DNA of 8,936 bases from an uncultured Corynebacterium sp. GTDB lineage: Bacteria > Actinomycetota > Actinomycetes > Mycobacteriales > Mycobacteriaceae. The first letter of the stretch is position 1, and the number at the start of each line of letters is the position of its first letter. Below the pieces are notes generated by a model. That model ran no database searches, was not told where the DNA came from, and worked only from the letters and a program-made list of their open reading frames with translations. The translations under genes and the position numbers were made by a program. Below are positions 1 to 5,464 of the stretch, piece after piece. Where the stretch lies: contig NZ_CALLDG010000021.1 of NCBI RefSeq assembly GCF_937999985.1, positions 1 to 8,936 on the forward strand, in the 5' to 3' direction.

Positions 1-49
1 CATGTGTGACGCGCACAACTCGGTATCCACGTTAGCGAAGACGTTCACG

Positions 50-81
50 TTGCGAAGGGTGTCCGGGGTACGTGGTAGAAC
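50..81 (+). promoter_or_regulatory. Possible promoter giving a leaderless helicase mRNA
   Basis: TTGCGA at 50-55 resembles a -35 box and TAGAAC at 76-81 resembles a -10 box. The -10 ends 7 nt before the ATG at 89, the distance expected if transcription starts on the start codon. No good Shine-Dalgarno sequence precedes ATG 89, which fits leaderless translation, common in corynebacteria and mycobacteria. Against it, the spacer is 20 nt, longer than usual, and the last base of the -10 is C rather than T. The rest of 1-88 shows no other feature I can support. Confidence 0.25.
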
Positions 82-88
82 TTCCAGC

Positions 89-3000
89 ATGGGATTCACG
101 CATCAGATGCACGTTGTTGCACCCACGTCGGGCGGGCTGTGGTTGTGGGTAGAGCGTGTCGAGGGGCACGGGGTGGTACTCGATATCGATGAACTGGAAA
201 CCGGCGATCTACCTGCTGTTTGTATGGATATTCTGGGGTCGCGCCCGTGGCGCAATAGGGGTGGGATTTGGCTGTCTACGCCCCGGGGGAGAGTTAAGGA
301 ATTGCCGGTGCCGGCGGTGGCTTTGACACCCGAAGAATCTGTTTCGCTCATGGGTGAATTATGCGAGTATGTGAATAAAAATATCGATACTGAAACTACC
401 GATAAGTGTGGCCTGATTGACGGACTGGGGCCGGAGCTCAAATTTCTTATGAATTTATGCTCTTTTGTTGAGGATGCCGTGCGAGCCGGGCGCGTGATGG
501 TGCGGATGGAGCGCGTGGATGATCAATGGTTCCCACGTTGGACCCTTGCGTCCGCAGGCGACCACATGCGCGTGCTGCAGCAGTTCCGTGAGCGCGTGCC
601 GGGAGTGCTGACACGCAACGGTGGCGCAGACGTAGTGGATCGCATGGCCGACGAGTTTGCGCACTGGATCGCCGTGACCCACCTGCGCCGCGAGCTGAGT
701 GACTTCACCTCGGACTTCGTGCGGGCCCTGGCGACGGGCACGGCAACCCGGCGGGGCGGAGCCAGCACCGTGGTAAGCCTCGGCCAGTGGCGGCGCGAGG
801 CGGAGGCCCAGGCGGGGCAGTTGGTGTTCTTGTTGTCTACGCCCTCCGAAGTGGAAGAAGTCGATTCCGAACCAACCTGGTGGCTGCAGATTGCCTATTC
901 CCAGAACGGTGGACCCTTCGAGCCGTTGAACCCAGCCACCATGAACGAAGATCTGAGGGAGCAGGTTATCCGCAGCCTCTACAGGGTGGAGGACGTGTGG
1001 CAGGAGTTCAATCCGCACGTGCGAAGCCTGCTGACGTGGGTAAATAGCGGCTCGAATCGGTTGGAGCGGGAATGGTGGCGTCCAGAAGAACTGCCGAGCG
1101 CACAGCCAACCTTGGGAACGAACCTGGACATCACCGAGCTCGCGAGCTTCCTAGAGCACGGGGCGGAGGCGCTGCGCGAAGCCGGGTTTGGTGTGATGAT
1201 TCCGCGCGGGTGGGGCAAAGTGCGCCCGCGGGTAAAGGCGAAGGTCACCCCGGTGGGGCAGGGGCCGGGCTCGGGCAAGCTGGGCATGGATCAGCTGATG
1301 AACTTCTCCTGGGAGGTCAGCCTGGGCGACGGCGGCGCAGCAGGGGCTAACGGTGCCGATGGTGCCGACGGAACCGGTGCGGAACTGGACGAGGCTACCC
1401 GCGAGGAGCTTTTGAACGCGGCCGAGTCGATCGTGCGCATCAACGGCGAGTACGTCTACCTGGATCAGGAGGCTCTGTCGAGCGCCCGCAAGTGGTTCGC
1501 GGAAGTGACCAAGGAGCAGGACAAGCCGGTGGGGGATGCCACCGTGAGCGTGCGCGACATCTTGGAAGCCGACCTGTTGAGTGCCAGCGAGACGGTAGAT
1601 ACCGACCACGAATTCCGCGTGGTGGCTGACGGTTGGGTGGAACGACTGCTCGACGGCGAGGCGCAGGTGGATCCGCCGGAGCCGGTAGAGCCTCCCGCCG
1701 CGGTGCAGACCGCCCTGCGCGACCACCAACGCCGTGGTCTAAGCTGGCTGGCCTGGATGCACCGTCACCGTATTGGCGCGATCCTGGCCGACGACATGGG
1801 TCTGGGTAAAACCCTGCAAATGCTCGCGTTGTTGGCCTGGGAACGCGAGGTCGACGATTGCGCAGGCCCCACCCTGGTGGTTGCGCCCACCACCGTCGTG
1901 GAGGCTTGGCGGGCGGAGGCCGCGCTGCACGTGCCGAGCCTGGAGGTGCTGGTTGATCACGGTTCGGGGTTGCTCACTGATGAGGAGTTTGGTGACGCCA
2001 CGTCCCAGGGGCTGGAGGGCAGGCAAAAGAAGCCGGATCTAGTGGTGACAACCTACGGGCGTGTGGCCAGAAATACTGCGCGCTACCAGCAGGTTCAGTG
2101 GGGGCGAGTGGTGGCCGACGAGGCGCAGGCCATCAAGAACCCGACGACGAAGCAGTCCCGGGCGGTGCGCTCGCTGAATGCAGAGACCCACATTGCACTG
2201 ACGGGCACCCCGGTGGAAAACCGGCTGAGTGATCTGTACGCGATCATGGACTTCGCGAACCCCGGAATCTTCGGCTCAGCCGCAGCCTTCCAAAACCGCT
2301 TGGCCATCCCCATTGAGCGCTACGGGGACGAGGAGGCGAAACGGCGCCTGCGCGGGCTGGTGCAGCCTTTTATTCTGCGCCGGTTGAAGGACGACGCGGC
2401 GATTGGTCTGGACTTGCCGGAGAAGCAGGACATCGTGGAACGAGTGCCTTTGTCTAGGGAGCAGGCGGCGTTGTACGAGTCCTTTATTAAGGACATGGAG
2501 ATGCGCCTGCAGCTACCCGGTGGCAAGCGGCGCGCCAATATCCTGGGGGCGTTGGTGAAGATCAAGCAGATCTGCAACCACCCGGCGCACTTCGCGGGCG
2601 ACGGCTCCGGAATTTTGGCCGATGGTAAGCACCGCTCGGCAAAGATCGAGCGCATCTTCGAGATCACCGGCCAGGCGCTGGAACAGGGCAAGAAGGTGCT
2701 GATGTTCACGCAGTTTCCGACGTTCGGCAAGATGCTGGCGCCGGAACTGCAGAGCACCTTCGGTGTGGAGGTTCCCGTTCTGCACGGCAGCCTGTCGCGT
2801 GCGAAGCGCACGCAGATGGTCCGCGACTTCCAGAGCGCCGATGGGCCGCCGATCATGATCCTCTCGGTACGGGCCGGAGGTACCGGCATCACCCTGACCG
2901 AGGCTTCGGTGGTGATTCACATCGACCGATGGTGGAACCCGGCAGTGGAAGACCAGGCCACGGACCGGGCCTATCGGATCGGTCAAAACAAGTCCGTGGA

Positions 3001-3187
3001 GGTTTATAAGCTGGTGGTACAGGGCACCATCGACGAAAGAATCCACGACATCATCATGAGTAAGCGCGAGTTGGCGGGTGACATCGTCGGTGCGGGCGAG
3101 GGGTGGATCGCCAACCTGGACGATGATGAGTTGAGCGAGCTGCTGCAGCTGCGCGAATCTACCCAGTTGGAGGAAAACGATGGTTAG
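89..3187 (+). CDS. helZ: SNF2-family DEAD/DEAH helicase, HelZ-like
   Basis: Superfamily 2 ATP-dependent DNA translocase of the SWI2/SNF2 group, expected to act on double-stranded DNA in the cytoplasm. From the ATG at 89 it has 1032 residues, close to the roughly 1010 of mycobacterial HelZ (Rv2101). A divergent N-terminal region leads into a bacterial SNF2-associated domain at about 345-475 (EAGFGVMIP, then MNFSWEV and VRINGEYVYLD). The first RecA-like lobe follows from about 541: DHQRRGLSWL, Walker A DDMGLGKT with Lys574, Walker B DEAQ at 677-680 and TGTP at 705-708. The second lobe carries SVRAGGTG at 926-933 and the arginine-finger motif DQATDRAYRIGQ at 955-966. All catalytic motifs look intact. 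The frame stays open to an ATG at position 2, but the first 29 codons do not resemble the family, so 89 was preferred; ATG at 107 is another option. It is first of four co-directional genes and its stop overlaps the next start. The exact substrate is unknown. Confidence 0.93.
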   Translation: MGFTHQMHVVAPTSGGLWLWVERVEGHGVVLDIDELETGDLPAVCMDILGSRPWRNRGGIWLSTPRGRVKELPVPAVALTPEESVSLMGELCEYVNKNIDTETTDKCGLIDGLGPELKFLMNLCSFVEDAVRAGRVMVRMERVDDQWFPRWTLASAGDHMRVLQQFRERVPGVLTRNGGADVVDRMADEFAHWIAVTHLRRELSDFTSDFVRALATGTATRRGGASTVVSLGQWRREAEAQAGQLVFLLSTPSEVEEVDSEPTWWLQIAYSQNGGPFEPLNPATMNEDLREQVIRSLYRVEDVWQEFNPHVRSLLTWVNSGSNRLEREWWRPEELPSAQPTLGTNLDITELASFLEHGAEALREAGFGVMIPRGWGKVRPRVKAKVTPVGQGPGSGKLGMDQLMNFSWEVSLGDGGAAGANGADGADGTGAELDEATREELLNAAESIVRINGEYVYLDQEALSSARKWFAEVTKEQDKPVGDATVSVRDILEADLLSASETVDTDHEFRVVADGWVERLLDGEAQVDPPEPVEPPAAVQTALRDHQRRGLSWLAWMHRHRIGAILADDMGLGKTLQMLALLAWEREVDDCAGPTLVVAPTTVVEAWRAEAALHVPSLEVLVDHGSGLLTDEEFGDATSQGLEGRQKKPDLVVTTYGRVARNTARYQQVQWGRVVADEAQAIKNPTTKQSRAVRSLNAETHIALTGTPVENRLSDLYAIMDFANPGIFGSAAAFQNRLAIPIERYGDEEAKRRLRGLVQPFILRRLKDDAAIGLDLPEKQDIVERVPLSREQAALYESFIKDMEMRLQLPGGKRRANILGALVKIKQICNHPAHFAGDGSGILADGKHRSAKIERIFEITGQALEQGKKVLMFTQFPTFGKMLAPELQSTFGVEVPVLHGSLSRAKRTQMVRDFQSADGPPIMILSVRAGGTGITLTEASVVIHIDRWWNPAVEDQATDRAYRIGQNKSVEVYKLVVQGTIDERIHDIIMSKRELAGDIVGAGEGWIANLDDDELSELLQLRESTQLEENDG
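1352..1369 (+). repeat. 9-bp tandem repeat encoding Gly-Ala-Asp linker
   Basis: Two near-identical 9-mers, GGTGCCGAT and GGTGCCGAC, lie inside the helicase gene. With flanking codons they encode a small run of GAN-GAD-GAD-GTG triplets within the SNF2-associated domain. They sit between the MNFSWEV strand and the VRINGEYVYLD segment. This looks like a flexible low-complexity loop expanded by slippage; the frame is kept. Confidence 0.6.
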
Positions 3188-4172
3188 CGAGCAACCGAGG
3201 AAGCGCACTCGCACAGACGCTACCTGGGGCGACAATGTGGTTCTCGCCGACTTTGGAGCCAAGCGGCGCCAAGAGATGGATCGCCTGCGGGATCAGCACG
3301 GCACCCACATCCGCGGAGAGGATAGCTGGGCCAGCTCGCAGCTGATGGAGGCCATATCCAGGTCCGCCGACTCTGGACGACTGGCGCGTGGCCGCGAGTA
3401 CTTTCGCGGCGGGAAAGTGTTGAGCGTTGAGTTTGCGGAGAATGTGGTTGCCGGGCTGATCCACGGCTCGCAGCTGGAGCCGTTTGAAACGTCCATTCAC
3501 CTGCGGAGACTCACGGATCGCCAGAGGGATTTCGTTTACCACGAGATGCTCTCCGATAGCTCGCACATCCGCTCCCTCTTAAGTGGTGGCGCGCCGGGCT
3601 TGGACGTTGCCTCCGTGCTGATGCATCCCGGGCACGTCAATCGTGTGTACTGCAGTTGCCCGGATAAGTCCGCGGTCTGCAAGCACGTGGTGGCGCTGGC
3701 CTACTCTGCAGCGGAGAAGCTGGATAGGGATGCGAGCATTCTGCTGAAATGGCGGGGACTTAACGCGCAGGAGCTGCTGCGCCCAGTTCAGGGCTGGGGC
3801 GGCGGGGGCGTGGGGGCGTCACCAATTAGGCGACAGGAAGCACCAGCCCCTGCTGAGGGGCAGGCCGACCAGCCGGAACAGGTGGATTCGGCCGAGTTCT
3901 GGGGGACGGCGGCGGAGCCGGTGAAATGGGAGCCGTTGCAGTGGGAATCGGGGCTGGAGCAGGGTGATCAGAAGGCCCTGAAAGAGGCCATGCGATCGGT
4001 GACCTGGCATGCGGTAGATCAGCTGAAGGCCATGCATGAGCTGGAGGTTTGCTATGAAACCCTAGAGAGTGTCGAACCTTTGTTCTATTGTGAGGGTGGC
4101 TTGTCTGGAGGTGCTGATAGAACTACAGACGAGACAAGTGGCGAAGTAGACGGCAACAACGGGCAGGGGTAA
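3180..4172 (+). CDS. SWIM zinc-finger domain protein
   Basis: 330-residue protein with a SWIM zinc-binding motif (CxC then CxH): Cys158, Cys160, Cys167 and His169 in CSCPDKSAVCKH. SWIM domains are known as zinc-chelating modules that bind DNA or proteins and are found with bacterial SWI2/SNF2 ATPases, as here. The N-terminal part (WGDNVVLADFGAKRR, then RLARGREYFRGGKVLSVEF at about 62-80) matches the layout of actinobacterial Rv2102-type proteins, as does SILLKWRG after the finger. A Gly/Pro/Glu-rich linker at about 205-235 leads to an EFWG motif (239-242) and a C-terminal tail of unrecognised type, making it longer than Rv2102 (about 240 residues from memory). The ATG overlaps the helicase stop by 8 nt. 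A GGAGG at 3169-3173 sits 6 nt upstream, so translational coupling is likely. It probably works as an accessory factor of the helicase; no enzymatic motif is visible. Confidence 0.9.
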   Translation: MVSEQPRKRTRTDATWGDNVVLADFGAKRRQEMDRLRDQHGTHIRGEDSWASSQLMEAISRSADSGRLARGREYFRGGKVLSVEFAENVVAGLIHGSQLEPFETSIHLRRLTDRQRDFVYHEMLSDSSHIRSLLSGGAPGLDVASVLMHPGHVNRVYCSCPDKSAVCKHVVALAYSAAEKLDRDASILLKWRGLNAQELLRPVQGWGGGGVGASPIRRQEAPAPAEGQADQPEQVDSAEFWGTAAEPVKWEPLQWESGLEQGDQKALKEAMRSVTWHAVDQLKAMHELEVCYETLESVEPLFYCEGGLSGGADRTTDETSGEVDGNNGQG

Positions 4173-4175
4173 GGC

Positions 4176-5444
4176 ATGGCACAACCTATGGCAACAACAT
4201 CGGCGCACCGGGTGCGGATCTTGCACACGTCGGATTGGCAATTGGGGATGAAGCGCCGCTTCTTGAGCAGCGAGGCGCAGTCGCGTTTTGATGAATCGCG
4301 GTTGACGGCGGTCGAGGCGCTGTTGAAGCTCGCAGAAGAGAAGCAGTGTGACGCCATCGTGGTGGCCGGCGATGTCTTCGACGATAACCTGCTGAAACCA
4401 GAGATTTACGGTCGTGCGATGGACGTTCTGAAGCGCACAAAAGTGCCGGTGTTCCTGCTGCCCGGAAACCATGACCCGCTGGACGCGGCGAGCGTGTACC
4501 ACCGGGAGGAGTTCACCGACCTGGCGAATGTTTATGTGCTTAGGGATTCGGCTCCAGTGGCGGTGCCGAACTCCGGTGGCGCGGGCGCGGCTGGTATTCC
4601 TCTCGAGATCGTGGGTGCCCCGCTGCGGGGGAAGAACGCGGACGAGGACCTGGTGGCAGCCGCACTTCGCGATCTGGAGCCAGTACAGGGAGCGGGCGTG
4701 CGCGTGCTGGTGGGGCACGGTGCAGTGGGTTCCTTCGGTGAGAAGGACGACCTAGACCGCATCGACGTGAACAATGCGGCCCAGGCTTGCCGCGAGCGAA
4801 AGGTGGACTACGTGGCGCTGGGTGACACGCACTCGACAATGCCGCTGGACGCGGACGCATCACGGGCGCGTGTGTGGTATTCGGGCGCACAGGAAGTCAC
4901 GGCTTTCGTTGAGCCAGACGGGCGCGGCGAGGCGAACTCCGGCAACGTGTTGGTAGTGGACATCGCGGTGGATCCGGCGCGACCAGAACAACAGGCGGAC
5001 GTGCAGGTAGAGGAAGTTCCAGTAGGGCGTTGGGCATTCAAGGTGCTGAACGCGACGGTGAACTCGGTGGCGGATATCGACGAGTTCTTGGCGCGGCTGG
5101 AGGGCATCGACGCGAAGCGCACCACTGTGGTGAAGTACGCGCTGGAGGGAACGCTGTCCGTCCACGATGCCGCTTACCTGGACGAGCGGGTCACGAAGAT
5201 CGCGCCGACTTTCGCGGCTCTATACGAGCGCGAACGGAAGATGAAACTGCATGTTATCCCCGACGAGGACGAACTTTCCGAAGGGCTGCTCAGTCAAGGC
5301 TTTATAGGCGAGGCTGTAGAAGAACTGCAGCAGCTAGCGAATTCCGATAGCAAGAATCCGCAACGGGTAGAGCGGGCACAGCAGGCACAAGACGCGCTGA
5401 GGTTGTTGGTACGCCTGGCGCATCAGGCGGAAAAGGCTAACTAG
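4176..5444 (+). CDS. SbcD/Mre11-like metallophosphoesterase, altered active site
   Basis: 422-residue calcineurin-like phosphoesterase of the SbcD/Mre11 group, the expected nuclease partner of the ATPase encoded next. Motifs in order are HTSDWQLG (Asp20, Gln22), AGDVFD (Asp66), GNHD (Asn98, His99), GHG (His181) and GDTH (Asp217, His219). E. coli SbcD and archaeal Mre11 have DxH in motif I and GHxH in motif V. This protein has Gln and Asp at those metal-ligand positions, while the other ligands remain. From memory, DWQ together with GD.H recurs in a separate subfamily of DNA-repair-exonuclease-like proteins, perhaps including mycobacterial Rv1277. The change is therefore more likely a lineage trait than decay. 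The C-terminal part from about 280 probably corresponds to the capping region. The start lies 3 nt after the SWIM gene stop, with GGGG at 4166-4169 upstream; ATG 4188 is an alternative. Nuclease activity is likely but unproven. Confidence 0.88.
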   Translation: MAQPMATTSAHRVRILHTSDWQLGMKRRFLSSEAQSRFDESRLTAVEALLKLAEEKQCDAIVVAGDVFDDNLLKPEIYGRAMDVLKRTKVPVFLLPGNHDPLDAASVYHREEFTDLANVYVLRDSAPVAVPNSGGAGAAGIPLEIVGAPLRGKNADEDLVAAALRDLEPVQGAGVRVLVGHGAVGSFGEKDDLDRIDVNNAAQACRERKVDYVALGDTHSTMPLDADASRARVWYSGAQEVTAFVEPDGRGEANSGNVLVVDIAVDPARPEQQADVQVEEVPVGRWAFKVLNATVNSVADIDEFLARLEGIDAKRTTVVKYALEGTLSVHDAAYLDERVTKIAPTFAALYERERKMKLHVIPDEDELSEGLLSQGFIGEAVEELQQLANSDSKNPQRVERAQQAQDALRLLVRLAHQAEKAN

Positions 5445-5464
5445 GGGAGAGGGACGGCAGAAGA

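Noticed and set aside
1..3. CAT at the very start as the ATG of a divergent minus-strand gene
   Set aside because: The start would be cut at the window edge and would read into this window's left flank; no ribosome site precedes it on the minus strand.
2..88. N-terminal extension of the helicase from an ATG at position 2
   Set aside because: The 29 codons do not look like the family N-terminus, no ribosome site is visible because the window starts there, and ATG 89 gives the expected length.
455..1729. Long open frames on the minus strand under the helicase gene
   Set aside because: They lie opposite a strongly conserved coding region, show no family motifs or ribosome sites, and are expected by chance in GC-rich DNA.
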